Of a stretch of DNA of 64,000 nucleotides, positions 1 to 8,169 are shown in pieces (positions within the stretch are counted from its first letter, which is position 1; every line of letters begins with the position of its first letter). The position numbers and the translations under genes are program-made. The notes under the pieces were generated by a model, which was given only the letters and a program-made list of their open reading frames with translations, was not told the origin of the DNA and did no database searches. The stretch lies in the NCBI RefSeq assembly GCF_900128895.1, contig NZ_FSQW01000002.1:1485001-1549000 (forward strand), in the 5' to 3' direction. Source of the stretch: Parasphingorhabdus marina DSM 22363 (GTDB taxonomy: Bacteria; Pseudomonadota; Alphaproteobacteria; Sphingomonadales; Sphingomonadaceae).

Positions 1-177
1 GAAGGGGAATTGCCGGTGCAGAACATATTGCGCGCCCTGCCCGCCGACATCCCGCTCAGCCTCGAAGTCCGCTCGAAATTCTATCGCGACGCCTTTCCCG
101 ATGCTTCGGATCGGGCCCGCGCCGTAAAGGATCGCAGCGCGACCTTTTTCGCATCCGCCGGGATCAGGCGGAGTTGA
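1..177 (+). CDS. C-terminal end of a sugar phosphate isomerase/epimerase-like protein (partial)
   Basis: The open frame enters from the left edge and ends at TGA 175-177, leaving 58 residues. The visible tail contains GELPVQNILRALP and IPLSLEVRSKFYRDAFPDA. This resembles the last strand and helix of TIM-barrel sugar phosphate isomerases/epimerases of the AP endonuclease 2 family, where a 'GEG-LPL...LP-IPLSLEVP' stretch closes the barrel. The assignment rests on this short tail alone, and the substrate cannot be told. Its last 14 bases overlap the end of the convergent CBS-domain gene. Confidence 0.45.
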   Translation, partial: EGELPVQNILRALPADIPLSLEVRSKFYRDAFPDASDRARAVKDRSATFFASAGIRRS

Positions 178-592
178 TATAGTCCCGCATAGCTGCCGCT
201 TCGCTCTCGATCTTGTCAATCCGATATTTGACAAGATCGCCGATAGAGACAAAGCCGACCAGCTGGCCGTCCTCGACCACCGGCAGATGACGAATCCGGC
301 GCTTGGTCATGAGCGACAGCGCACCGATGGCACTTTTGGAGGTATCCACGGCAATCACGTCGGCGGTCATCACGTCAGCAACCGGCTTGACCATGGCGGC
401 GGCTCCGAATTCCCGGACACAGTGCAGCACATCGCGCTCGGAGAAAATTCCGGCCACACGATCGCCATCCAGCACGGGCAAGGCGCCAATCCGTTTTTCC
501 GCGAGTATCGCAACCGCGTCCGACACGCTCATGTCAGCGGTACAACTGAAAATATCTCCGCTCCGGCCATCCAGAATTGTCTTTATTGTCAT
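164..592 (-). CDS. CBS-domain protein, two CBS modules
   Basis: This is a 142-residue soluble protein made almost entirely of a CBS pair. The first module runs from about residue 10 to 65 (SVSDAVAILAEKRIGALPVLDG) and the second from about 75 to 130 (SAIGALSLMTKRRIRHLPVVEDG). CBS pairs bind adenosyl ligands such as AMP, ATP or NADH and act as energy or redox sensors; stand-alone forms are common in alphaproteobacteria. I chose the ATG at 590-592 because GGAGAGG lies just upstream. An upstream in-frame ATG at 691 would add 33 residues unrelated to the fold. The ligand and partner are unknown. Confidence 0.85.
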   Translation of the reverse strand: MTIKTILDGRSGDIFSCTADMSVSDAVAILAEKRIGALPVLDGDRVAGIFSERDVLHCVREFGAAAMVKPVADVMTADVIAVDTSKSAIGALSLMTKRRIRHLPVVEDGQLVGFVSIGDLVKYRIDKIESEAAAMRDYINSA

Positions 593-694
593 TTTGGCCC
601 CTCTCCTTCCCAAATGATTCTCTGATCTTTTCCGCAATGTAGCACATTTTATCGGCAAGTTGGACTTGAAGCGCATCGCAATCGGGTTCACTTA

Positions 695-1021
695 GTGACC
701 CATAACAACGGAGTATGGAAATTGCCCGGACCCTCACAGCTTGACGACCCCCTCAACGCAAGCATCGCCTGGTCACGTTACTGGAGGCTGATGCGCTGGA
801 TGAGCCTGCTCACCTTGCTCTGTGTGATCGTGGCTTTGGGCATCCTTTTTTACCTCCACGGTCTTGTTTCCATCCACATGTATATCGCCGCAGCCGGTGG
901 CGTTGCCTTCGCGCTGCTGCTCACCTCTGCCTTGATGGGGCTGGTGTTCATGTCCAGCGGGACCGGGCATGACGAATGCATAGACGATCCGGTTTCCAGT
1001 TCGCTGACTCCCGATGAGTGA
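695..1021 (+). CDS. small membrane protein of unknown function, two TM segments
   Basis: The 108-residue protein has two hydrophobic segments, about residues 35-57 (MSLLTLLCVIVALGILFYL) and 62-86, joined by a short loop. Soluble tails flank them, which suggests an inner-membrane hairpin protein. The start is a GTG at 695 with no clear Shine-Dalgarno sequence, so the true N-terminus is uncertain. The end overlaps the start of the thioesterase gene by 8 bases, so the two are probably co-transcribed and translationally coupled. I recognise no family. Confidence 0.65.
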   Translation: MTHNNGVWKLPGPSQLDDPLNASIAWSRYWRLMRWMSLLTLLCVIVALGILFYLHGLVSIHMYIAAAGGVAFALLLTSALMGLVFMSSGTGHDECIDDPVSSSLTPDE

Positions 1022-1451
1022 AGACGACGTCCAGACCCTGCGCAAGATGCAGCCGGTCCTGCGGGTTGCGCCGCGCCCGCGTGATCTCAACAATAATGGT
1101 CATATTTTCGGTGGCTGGGTCCTGTCGCAGATGGACACGGCGGGCGGCATCATGGCCGCCCGGGTCGCGCAGGGCTCCACTGCTACTGTCGCGATTGAAG
1201 CGATGGAGTTTATTGCACCGATCCTGCAGCGCGATCTGATCTCGGTTTACGCGCGGGTCGAAAGAATCGGGCGCACATCGATCGCGATCCGGCTGGATGT
1301 GATTGCTTCGCGAAATCTCGGGGAAGAATGGGTTCCGGTGACAAGCGGGCTTTTCACATTTGTCGCGCTGGACGAGAACCACCAGCCCCGACCGATCCCC
1401 GAAGAATCAAAAACCCGCTATCTTGACGCTACCGGCGGCGGTTCAGCCTGA
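1014..1451 (+). CDS. acyl-CoA thioesterase, YciA-like hot-dog fold
   Basis: The 145-residue hot-dog protein should hydrolyse acyl-CoA to free acid and CoA in the cytoplasm. The N-terminal half carries the YciA-type signature RPRDLNNNGHIFGGWVLSQM (about residues 20-40), followed by DTAGGIMAARVAQG, where the Asp and the GG of the central helix form the active site in this family. It continues into EAMEFIAPILQRDLISVYARV. Length and motif order fit a single-domain YciA/acyl-CoA hydrolase. The start overlaps the preceding small membrane protein and the 3' end overlaps the convergent DUF4139 gene by 23 bases. Confidence 0.88.
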   Translation: MSEDDVQTLRKMQPVLRVAPRPRDLNNNGHIFGGWVLSQMDTAGGIMAARVAQGSTATVAIEAMEFIAPILQRDLISVYARVERIGRTSIAIRLDVIASRNLGEEWVPVTSGLFTFVALDENHQPRPIPEESKTRYLDATGGGSA

Positions 1452-3024
1452 ACGAAAGGGTTCGCTCGCCATTGGCGGGAACCGTCACCGACCACAAATC
1501 GCTGCCGTCCTTGCGCCCCAGCTTCTCACTGGCTCGTGTGATTCTTTCTGTATCGTACCGCCGGATCTTCACCTCAACCTTCGCGGCGCGGGGAGACGCA
1601 TTGGTGATAGTCACTTGCTTGTCCGCGTAGCTGCGGCTTTCAACATCGACATCATCGACTGTACTCAATGTGTAGCGCACCAGCGGGCTGCGATTGATGG
1701 TGATATCGACCTCCTCGCCAATCGCCTTGTCGTCCACGCTGCCTTCGCCCAGCATCAGCCGAGCACCGCCAGCTTCGCGAAAAGCCACCAGACGCCCTGC
1801 GGGCATCGCCAGACCCAGCCCGTCGCGCTTGCGATTCTGCATCCGCAACACGGTCGAAAGCCCGACCGGCGAGTCATAAGAAGCGGACGCCCTCAGTTCG
1901 GCCTTGTATATCTGAACAAACTGCACCTGCTCTTTTTCGAACATCGCAACCTGTTTCTGACTCTGGGAGGCAATCGTCACCGGCACCGGAATGCGGTAAA
2001 GCTTCAGATCACCCAGTTCCTCCTGTTGCGCCGTGATCGCCAGCGGGGCTGCCATTTCCATCAGGGCACCGCTCCTTTTCGATGCGGTAACAGTGATGAC
2101 ATCCTGCTCGTCCGTTCTCCAGGAATTCAGCCGACCCAGTGCGGCCCGGTTGCGCAAGGCAATGTCGCTCGTTGTCGCCTGGGGCCAGCATCGCAGGGAT
2201 ATGGAACCACCGCTTATCGGCGCGATATCGTCCCGCTCCTTGTTGGGCTGCCCGGCGACGGTCTGGGCCTGGGCATTGAGGAAGCTTGTTTCATCGCTGT
2301 TCGCCAGCGTCACCCAGGAAAACAGGTTCAGCGTCTGGCCGTCATCGGCGATATCGGCCACATAACTGGCTTCCCAGTCAAAGCCGGTGGCCAGATAGGA
2401 CAAGGTCACCGTCGCCCGCGTGGCCTCCGTGATCCGGCTTTTCACAGAGAGGGTCGGCTTCGCAGACAGTCCCTCGGGAATGGCAGGATAGATAATAGCA
2501 TCATTGAGCCCGCTGCACCGCAGGGCCTCGAAGCCATCTGCTGTCTGGATCACCACACCGGCACTGGCATCGGTCCGGATCATGGCATCAAATTCTTCCG
2601 TTTTGCCGCTAGCGACATTGGTCCGGCGGATGGTCACGCCGCGCCCCAGATGTCCGTTGAGCAAGGCGGAGGGTGACAACAGGGCCGCATTCCGGTTCTT
2701 CTCGATGACGCCGTCGGCCAGTCCGGTGACAATTGCCGACTGTGGGATGATCCCGCCAGCCACGCCTTCAAACCGGAGTTCCACCTCTCCTGCGGGGAGA
2801 TTGACGGTTCGCTGTTCCGTTACCAGCGCATATCCCCCCAGATACTGAAGATTCATCACGGTGCCGGAAGATCGCTGCGGGTTGCGATATACTGTCACGG
2901 ATACCGCCGACGGACCGTCGGAAATCACGGTCTGCAACCCGGCAACGGACTGCGCGGCCGCACTGCCAGCCCAGCCGGCGATCAGGCCGGTCACCAGGAA
3001 CGCGATCAGCGTTCGTCTCAACAT
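1429..3024 (-). CDS. DUF4139-family periplasmic protein (copy 2)
   Basis: The 531-residue exported protein starts with a Sec signal peptide (MLRRTLIAFLVTGLIAGWAG, AAAQ cleavage region). Around residues 205-250 it has the DUF4139 core YLATGFDWEASYVADIADDG followed by NLFSWVTLANSDETSF. DUF4139 proteins are beta-rich envelope proteins with no settled enzymatic role. The protein is clearly paralogous to the gene 4 bases upstream, with which it forms a tandem operon. The C-terminus (WSVTVPANGERTLSFRLN) matches the usual end of the family. The substrate is unknown. Confidence 0.8.
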   Translation of the reverse strand: MLRRTLIAFLVTGLIAGWAGSAAAQSVAGLQTVISDGPSAVSVTVYRNPQRSSGTVMNLQYLGGYALVTEQRTVNLPAGEVELRFEGVAGGIIPQSAIVTGLADGVIEKNRNAALLSPSALLNGHLGRGVTIRRTNVASGKTEEFDAMIRTDASAGVVIQTADGFEALRCSGLNDAIIYPAIPEGLSAKPTLSVKSRITEATRATVTLSYLATGFDWEASYVADIADDGQTLNLFSWVTLANSDETSFLNAQAQTVAGQPNKERDDIAPISGGSISLRCWPQATTSDIALRNRAALGRLNSWRTDEQDVITVTASKRSGALMEMAAPLAITAQQEELGDLKLYRIPVPVTIASQSQKQVAMFEKEQVQFVQIYKAELRASASYDSPVGLSTVLRMQNRKRDGLGLAMPAGRLVAFREAGGARLMLGEGSVDDKAIGEEVDITINRSPLVRYTLSTVDDVDVESRSYADKQVTITNASPRAAKVEVKIRRYDTERITRASEKLGRKDGSDLWSVTVPANGERTLSFRLNRRR

Positions 3025-3028
3025 GATA

Positions 3029-4408
3029 TCAAAACCGCGTCTCGAACGTGGCGGTCACGGTTGCGCGGCCATTGGCCGGGACCGGGACCTTCCAGGCGAT
3101 ACTGTTCGAGGAACGCCGTTCGCTGGCCATGCTTTCGCTGACAATCCGGGTGTCGCTCCAGTAAAAGTCGAGCCCGTCCTGGATCAGGGAAATCGTGACC
3201 GGTGCCGGCCGCGCATTGCTGAGCTCATAGCTCATGGTCGTTCGCCATTTGCGGGAAGACAGCCGCCGCCGCTCGGTCACCGTGGGCTTCACCTTCACGT
3301 CGAAGGCTTCTCCGGTTTTCAGACCCAGCTCTGAACCCATGGGCGTATGGCCAATGCTGTTCTCGCCAATAAATTGCGGCTGGCCTGACGCATCCTTCAT
3401 GTAGACGCGCACAGTTCCGGCAGGCAGCGCATCGCCCAGGCCGCCGTCGCTGGACGAACTGAACTGCAACACGGTGTTGGCGCTCTGTGCTTCACTCTGC
3501 GTACCCAGCCAGCGATTGGTATATTCATAGGCCTTTTGTGCGGGCGCACCGGTGACGTCGAGAAAGCTGACCTGCTTGGTCTGGGCATTGGCAATCGTCG
3601 TCCGGGCAGCCAGCGGATACAGATAGAAGTCCCCCAGAGATTCGCGATTGGCAGACTCGGTGCCAGCGCGCCGGATATTGTTGCGGCGGTTGTTTCTCCG
3701 TTGCCCGTTCACACTCGGCGTGCCGGCGACCAGCAGGGTTTTGGCATTGTCAAAAGTCGTGCCGGTATTGTTGGTCAGTGTGACCCAGCCTTGCACATCC
3801 ATGCGCCCGGCATTTTCGTCAAACAAGGCCACATAGTCGGCTTTCCAGCCCATGCCGCTGGTCAGATAGCTCAGTTGCGCCGGACGGACCCCGCCGCGTG
3901 AGCTGTTGAGCGTGACCGACAGGGTTGGACGCGCCCGCAAATTGCTGGGGACCTTGTCAAATATGACGCGCGTGGGAAGCCGGTCATCGCGCAGCACTTC
4001 GATCCGGCTGCCGATTTGCAGAACGACACCGCCATTGGCCGCGAGCACCTTGGCACGTTCCCGCTTTTCCTGACCGGTGGCAGGATTGATCCGGACGATG
4101 GTCACGGTTTCGCCCACGGCCTTTTCCATCAGCTTCGCCGGCGACAGCAGGTCATAGTCGAAATTCTGCTCGACAATTCCGGCATTGGCTGCGCTGAACC
4201 CAACCGTTTCGGCCCGGATCTGACCTGATACTCCCGGGAAGGTCTGTACCGAGCGTCCGGACGGGATGTTCAGACGGCGAGTATCCTGGACCAGGGCCAG
4301 ATTGTTGTTGTAGATCGTCACCGATATGTCACCCGGTCCGGATGACTGGCTGACAGCCGGTGTGGTGGCCAGCACCAGGGCCAGTCCGGTAAAAGCTAGA
4401 AGCCGCAT
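3029..4408 (-). CDS. DUF4139-family periplasmic protein (copy 1)
   Basis: This 459-residue paralogue of the downstream gene begins with a signal peptide, MRLLAFTGLALVLATTPAVS. The DUF4139 core is at about residues 185-220 (YLTSGMGWKADYVALFDENA then VQGWVTLTNNTGTTF), and it ends with WKVPVPANGRATVTATFE. I chose the ATG at 4406-4408 because GAGAGA sits at good distance; an in-frame ATG five codons earlier is less likely. A 10-bp palindrome lies just upstream. The tandem duplication, with the copies well diverged, suggests two parts of one envelope complex or an old duplication. Confidence 0.8.
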   Translation of the reverse strand: MRLLAFTGLALVLATTPAVSQSSGPGDISVTIYNNNLALVQDTRRLNIPSGRSVQTFPGVSGQIRAETVGFSAANAGIVEQNFDYDLLSPAKLMEKAVGETVTIVRINPATGQEKRERAKVLAANGGVVLQIGSRIEVLRDDRLPTRVIFDKVPSNLRARPTLSVTLNSSRGGVRPAQLSYLTSGMGWKADYVALFDENAGRMDVQGWVTLTNNTGTTFDNAKTLLVAGTPSVNGQRRNNRRNNIRRAGTESANRESLGDFYLYPLAARTTIANAQTKQVSFLDVTGAPAQKAYEYTNRWLGTQSEAQSANTVLQFSSSSDGGLGDALPAGTVRVYMKDASGQPQFIGENSIGHTPMGSELGLKTGEAFDVKVKPTVTERRRLSSRKWRTTMSYELSNARPAPVTISLIQDGLDFYWSDTRIVSESMASERRSSNSIAWKVPVPANGRATVTATFETRF

Positions 4409-4432
4409 GTTTTCTCTCTCCATCGTTCGTAC

Positions 4433-4442
4433 AGACCGGTCT
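4433..4442. promoter_or_regulatory. palindrome AGACCGGTCT, candidate operator of the DUF4139 pair
   Basis: A perfect 10-bp palindrome sits 25 bases before the start of the first DUF4139 gene, in the 64-base gap to the DUF389 gene. Short palindromes around ACCGGT are common in TetR-type operators, and a TetR gene lies 1.8 kb away. The link to that regulator is only a guess. Confidence 0.3.
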
Positions 4443-4472
4443 ATCGAGCCGAAAGTGAATGTAGCTTAAACG

Positions 4473-6065
4473 CTATTCGGTTTCCTGTTCGCCCGATTCC
4501 GGCATCATCCAGACAAACCGCACGCGGCCGCGGGATTCTTCATCCACTTTGTTACTGGAAAAAAACAGGTTTTGCTTCGCCATCTCGGTCGCCACCACAT
4601 CCAGGTCGGCCTGGGCCCCGCTCATCGACATGGTCATGGGGCTGCGCAATGCAGCCCAGCTGATCAACTCCATTTTGGCTTTGGATGCGCTGGTGAGCTC
4701 CCCTTCCGCCACGACCAGTTCTGGCAGCGTTGTTGGCGGCGGCTGGATATTGATCGCCCAGTCCGGCATCTGGCTCACCATGCGCTGTTCCAGTGCCCGA
4801 TAGGTCTGGAGCGACGCTCCGGGTAACGGCTTCGCCATGACGATGGCCCGGCGTTTGGCGCTGTCCACCACCACGTCATCCGGACCCACTCCGGCAATCA
4901 GCGCAAGATTGTCCCGCAGCCGCGCGACCTGCGTCTCGACGGCCTGTTGCTGTTCCTTCGCCCGGACCGCTGCCAGGGCAGCTTTTGCCGCATCATCGCC
5001 TGTTTCGACCCGATATTGTTCGATCTGCACTTCGATGGTCTCCCGGAACGCCCGGCTGAGCACTCGCGAGCTTTGCTCCGACGCACCGGGGTTGATGACG
5101 GGAGTGAACACCGAAGCGTTGACCTGGACTGGCGAGGCGTTGAAATCGATATCAATCTGGGAAACCCGGGCCCGTGGACCGAACTGGTCCTTGATATAGC
5201 CATTGGCCGAACGGGAAATATTCGCTTCATGGCCGATCCGGACCAGCGAGATCCCGAGCGGAATGGCGAGGCCAACAAAAACCACCACCATTGCGAAAAT
5301 CTGAAACTGGGTTTGCCGTTCCGACAGATAGGACCGGAAGCCGTAGAGCCAGGCCATGACCGTTGCGGTCAGCGCGATGGTCATCAGGTTGGTGAAATAG
5401 AGCAGCAGCGAGCCGCCAAAGACCGCCCAGTTTGCGGTGGCCAGCCCAAAACCGACCACGGCCAGTGGCGGCATCAGGGCCGTCGCTATGGCAACACCCA
5501 CGATCGTGCCCATTCCACCCCGGATCATTGCATAGGCTCCCGCCAGTCCGGAAAACAGGGCGACCGCGAGATCAAACAGATTGGGCCGGGTGCGCGAGGC
5601 AATCTCCGGAGTCACGGTTTGCAGCGGTGACAGCAGCACGACAAAGGCGGAAAACAGGACTGCGATGATGGTCCCGAGAAACAGCGCCCAGCCGGTGTCT
5701 TTCAGCCATGCAGAATCGCCGGTTGCCGATGCAAATCCGGCGCCCATGATCGGATACATGAGCGGTGACAGCAGCATCGCCCCGATGACCACCGCCGGTG
5801 AGGACAGCAACAGGCCAAGAATGGCTATGCCAGCCGACATGCATATCAGAAAGGAATAGCGCGGCGTGAAGCTGCAGTCGGCCTTGATTTTTTCAATTAC
5901 CGCCGGCTGGTCGACTTCCGCCTGGACCGCCATGCGCCACCAGCGCCGGAGCAGCCGGTAGCTGCCGCTGATCGGCGAAAACATGCCCGAACGGCGCTTC
6001 GCCTCCATTTTCTCCTGATCCAGCCGTTTTTCCTGATCAGGCGCAGATGCCCTTGGGTCGGTCAT
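4473..6065 (-). CDS. DUF389-family inner-membrane protein
   Basis: The 530-residue protein has a charged cytoplasmic N-terminus of about 70 residues, then a membrane domain from about 72 to 275. That domain contains the DUF389 hallmark SSPAVVIGAMLLSPLMYPIM and a glycine-rich helix (GGMGTIVGVAIATALMPPLA). A long soluble C-terminal half (about 280-530) includes a helical stretch rich in Ala, Arg and Gln. DUF389 proteins (TIGR00341-like) are multi-pass membrane proteins without a proven activity. The gene is divergent from the TetR regulator and shares a 158-base promoter region containing an inverted repeat, so that regulator is a candidate for controlling it. Confidence 0.85.
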   Translation of the reverse strand: MTDPRASAPDQEKRLDQEKMEAKRRSGMFSPISGSYRLLRRWWRMAVQAEVDQPAVIEKIKADCSFTPRYSFLICMSAGIAILGLLLSSPAVVIGAMLLSPLMYPIMGAGFASATGDSAWLKDTGWALFLGTIIAVLFSAFVVLLSPLQTVTPEIASRTRPNLFDLAVALFSGLAGAYAMIRGGMGTIVGVAIATALMPPLAVVGFGLATANWAVFGGSLLLYFTNLMTIALTATVMAWLYGFRSYLSERQTQFQIFAMVVVFVGLAIPLGISLVRIGHEANISRSANGYIKDQFGPRARVSQIDIDFNASPVQVNASVFTPVINPGASEQSSRVLSRAFRETIEVQIEQYRVETGDDAAKAALAAVRAKEQQQAVETQVARLRDNLALIAGVGPDDVVVDSAKRRAIVMAKPLPGASLQTYRALEQRMVSQMPDWAINIQPPPTTLPELVVAEGELTSASKAKMELISWAALRSPMTMSMSGAQADLDVVATEMAKQNLFFSSNKVDEESRGRVRFVWMMPESGEQETE

Positions 6066-6107
6066 AAGCTGTTGTAACCATTCAGATCAGCGCGTGAAAC
6101 GAAAAAT

Positions 6108-6124
6108 ATTACCTGCCGGGTAAT
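6108..6124. promoter_or_regulatory. inverted repeat ATTACC-N5-GGTAAT in the divergent promoter region
   Basis: Two perfect 6-bp arms are separated by 5 bases, giving a 17-bp palindromic site between the DUF389 gene (start 6065) and the TetR gene (start 6224). Size and placement fit an autoregulatory TetR-family operator. I inferred this from position; no consensus was compared. Confidence 0.5.
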
Positions 6125-6223
6125 TGAAAAATGAACAATTTCCTCTTTTATCAGAAAACCGTATCAACTATATAGAGCGCAGCGGCTATGGTGCCGCCGT
6201 GAATTCCCCCAGGAGACTCCCTC

Positions 6224-6865
6224 ATGCCCCGTCCCGAAACCGACATGGAAGCCAAGCGACAGCAGATCATGGAAGCGGCCGACCAGATCATTCAGGACAA
6301 GGGCGCGATCAGCTTTACCATGACCGATCTCGCCGCAGCGGCCGGAATGTCACAATCCAACCTCTACCGGTTTTTCGAAAGCAAGGATGCCCTCGCCGAA
6401 GCCATGGCGGGGGAATGGTTTGCCGATCTCGAAGTGATCATGCGCGAGCTTGTCGATGCCGACATGCCGGTGGAGGAAAAGCTGTTCGCCTTTTTCGCCC
6501 GGCGGCTGGAAATCAAGCGTGCCCGGTTTGAAGAAGATCCCGAGCTGTTTGCATCTTATATGGAGCTGGGCGACGAGCATTTTGAAGTCATCAAGGGCTA
6601 TGTCGACCTCGCTGACCATTATATGGCCACGATCCTCGCCGAAGCGATGGAGGCCGGTTACTTCAAGGGACTAGAGCTCGATGCCGTGGTGTCTCTGGTC
6701 AACACCATGATGCAGCCCTTCTGCAATCCCAAGCTGATGATGCAGATGATGCACCTCGCCACCGAAGACCGGTTGCGCCAGGTGATCGGGACAATCCTGA
6801 CCGGGCTGAATGCCAATGCGTCCCAGCGCGCCATGGACGGCAAGGCCCTGCACGTCGTCGGGTAA
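6224..6865 (+). CDS. TetR/AcrR-family transcriptional regulator
   Basis: The 213-residue protein has a TetR N-terminal DNA-binding domain at about residues 8-55: AKRQQIMEAADQIIQDKG, then the helix-turn-helix FTMTDLAAAAGMSQSNLYRFFESKDALAEA. A helical ligand-binding domain fills the rest. AGGAGACTCCCTC precedes the ATG. The gene is divergent from the DUF389 membrane gene, which together with the intervening inverted repeat suggests autoregulation and control of that gene. The ligand is unknown. Confidence 0.9.
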   Translation: MPRPETDMEAKRQQIMEAADQIIQDKGAISFTMTDLAAAAGMSQSNLYRFFESKDALAEAMAGEWFADLEVIMRELVDADMPVEEKLFAFFARRLEIKRARFEEDPELFASYMELGDEHFEVIKGYVDLADHYMATILAEAMEAGYFKGLELDAVVSLVNTMMQPFCNPKLMMQMMHLATEDRLRQVIGTILTGLNANASQRAMDGKALHVVG

Positions 6866-6871
6866 TCCGGT

Positions 6872-7399
6872 TTATCGGGGCGCAAATACTGCCGCGCTTT
6901 TCCACGCCAGGTCCGGATCCCGGATACTGACCACATCCGCCAGTTCATGGATATTCTCATATCCATAACCATGGAGGTTGATGAAGGTCGGGATATTGAG
7001 TGCGAGCGGCGCAGATTTTAGCCGGACCGGGCGCATATTGTCCGAAAAATTGTTGTTGCAGTAGATCAGGATCGGGCGATTTTTGTCGCCGATGACCTCT
7101 GCCAGTTTCTCCTCTGTGAAATCCGAAAAGGGCAGGTTCACTGCCCCCGATATATGTCCCGTCTGAAAGGCGGCAGCGGATCGTGTGTCGAGAATGATCG
7201 CGTCAGGCTGTGCGGCCAGCTGGCGGAATGTCGCGAGATCGACAAGGCGCTTGCTGCGATAATCCTGCAGCCCGGCTGCCATTTCAACGAAACCGCGATA
7301 GTCCACCTGGGGGTTGGCCGGAACCTGCACCTCCTCCGCATGAACCGGGGCCAGTGCGATAACCATCAGCGCCAGAGCCAGGCCGAAAACATGTCGCAT
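6872..7399 (-). CDS. exported rhodanese-like domain protein
   Basis: The 175-residue protein has a signal peptide (MRHVFGLALALMVIALAPVHA) and one rhodanese domain at about residues 40-150: ATFRQLAAQPDAIILDTRSAAAFQTGHISGAVNLP, with the active-site Cys in LIYCNNNFSDN. The loop after the Cys (NNNFSDN) lacks the usual basic residue pattern, so sulfur transfer may be modified or the domain may only bind. I chose the ATG at 7397-7399 because GGAAGGGAG precedes it. The longer frame beginning at 7543 would bury the signal peptide. The gene is convergent with the TetR gene, 6 bases apart. Confidence 0.8.
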   Translation of the reverse strand: MRHVFGLALALMVIALAPVHAEEVQVPANPQVDYRGFVEMAAGLQDYRSKRLVDLATFRQLAAQPDAIILDTRSAAAFQTGHISGAVNLPFSDFTEEKLAEVIGDKNRPILIYCNNNFSDNMRPVRLKSAPLALNIPTFINLHGYGYENIHELADVVSIRDPDLAWKSAAVFAPR

Positions 7400-7481
7400 G
7401 TAATATTCTCCCTTCCACCATGAGAGATAGGCGAGACCGATTTGCTCTTCGATGAACGACCGGTTCAGAAAGATTCCTGAC

Positions 7482-7523
7482 GCAAAAAGAATCAGGCGGC
7501 CTGTCTTCCGACACACCGCCTGA
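7482..7523 (-). terminator. rho-independent terminator of the His/Arg-rich protein gene
   Basis: An 8-bp stem (TCAGGCGG at 7492-7499 pairing with CCGCCTGA at 7516-7523) is followed on the minus strand by TTCTTTTT. It lies just past the stop of the minus-strand gene 7571-7969. A second weaker hairpin at 7530-7558 sits between them. Confidence 0.65.
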
Positions 7524-7570
7524 CCCTGCGACCCTCCACTCACGGGAATGTGAGGGTCTTTTCCGCCGGT

Positions 7571-7969
7571 CTAGCGGTGGCGGAAAACATTGTCCCGATT
7601 GAAACGGGAATGCCCGTATTTGCCGTGATGTTTGAATTTGCTCCGGAAATGCCGGTCCAATCCGCGGTGATGTTTCCGGAATGTCTTGTGCTTGAAACCA
7701 GAGAGACCGCGATGGCTGTTGCGGTGCAGACCAAAGCCGCGATGCGACCGAAACCCGCGGTGACCAAATCTGCTGCGGCCAAAGCCACGCGAACGGACAT
7801 GGCCGCGGTTTTCGGCTTTCCCGGCCAGCGTGTCGCCCGAAATCAGAGGGCTGATGGGCGATGCACCAACGGGACCCGGCCCGGTTATTGAGATATTGGC
7901 AGCCTGAGCCGGAGCGAATGCGGCGAGCGCAACAAGACCAGCTAAAGCGAGGGATGAAAACCTGATCAT
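7571..7969 (-). CDS. secreted His/Arg/Gly/Phe-rich basic protein
   Basis: The 132-residue protein has a signal peptide (MIRFSSLALAGLVALAAFA, PAQAA cleavage region). A short acidic-free linker follows (ISITGPGPVGASPISPL), then a low-complexity tail from about residue 55 to the end made of His, Arg, Lys, Gly and Phe, such as RGFGRSRFGHRGFRSHRGF and FKHHGKYGHSRF. The start is set by GGAGACAAG upstream of the ATG at 7967-7969. Such tails can bind metal ions, heme, nucleic acid or acidic glycans. No family is recognised. The gene stands alone and is followed by a strong terminator. Confidence 0.7.
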   Translation of the reverse strand: MIRFSSLALAGLVALAAFAPAQAANISITGPGPVGASPISPLISGDTLAGKAENRGHVRSRGFGRSRFGHRGFRSHRGFGLHRNSHRGLSGFKHKTFRKHHRGLDRHFRSKFKHHGKYGHSRFNRDNVFRHR

Positions 7970-8169
7970 TACTTGTCTCCTTGGGGGATAGGAACAACTG
8001 GTCATTCGCCGCAGCGGCCGGTTGGGTTACACGTCGGCGGCCTTCGGGAGGTTCGCAACACGGTTGCGGACCAGTCAAAATCGCCAGAATTCAGGCGATA
8101 ATGTGCACTCAAAAAATGACCGGCTCCGTTTCATATTGCCTGATCCCGCGAATTCGGCGATGAGCCGCC

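Noticed and set aside
1360-2676. 438-residue plus-strand frame opposite a DUF4139 gene
   Set aside because: It crosses the thioesterase end and the DUF4139 gene in another frame; no family features.
7530-7562. Plus-strand terminator GACCCTC...GAGGGTC followed by TTTT
   Set aside because: No plus-strand gene ends before it; on the minus strand the better stem with a T-run is at 7492-7523.
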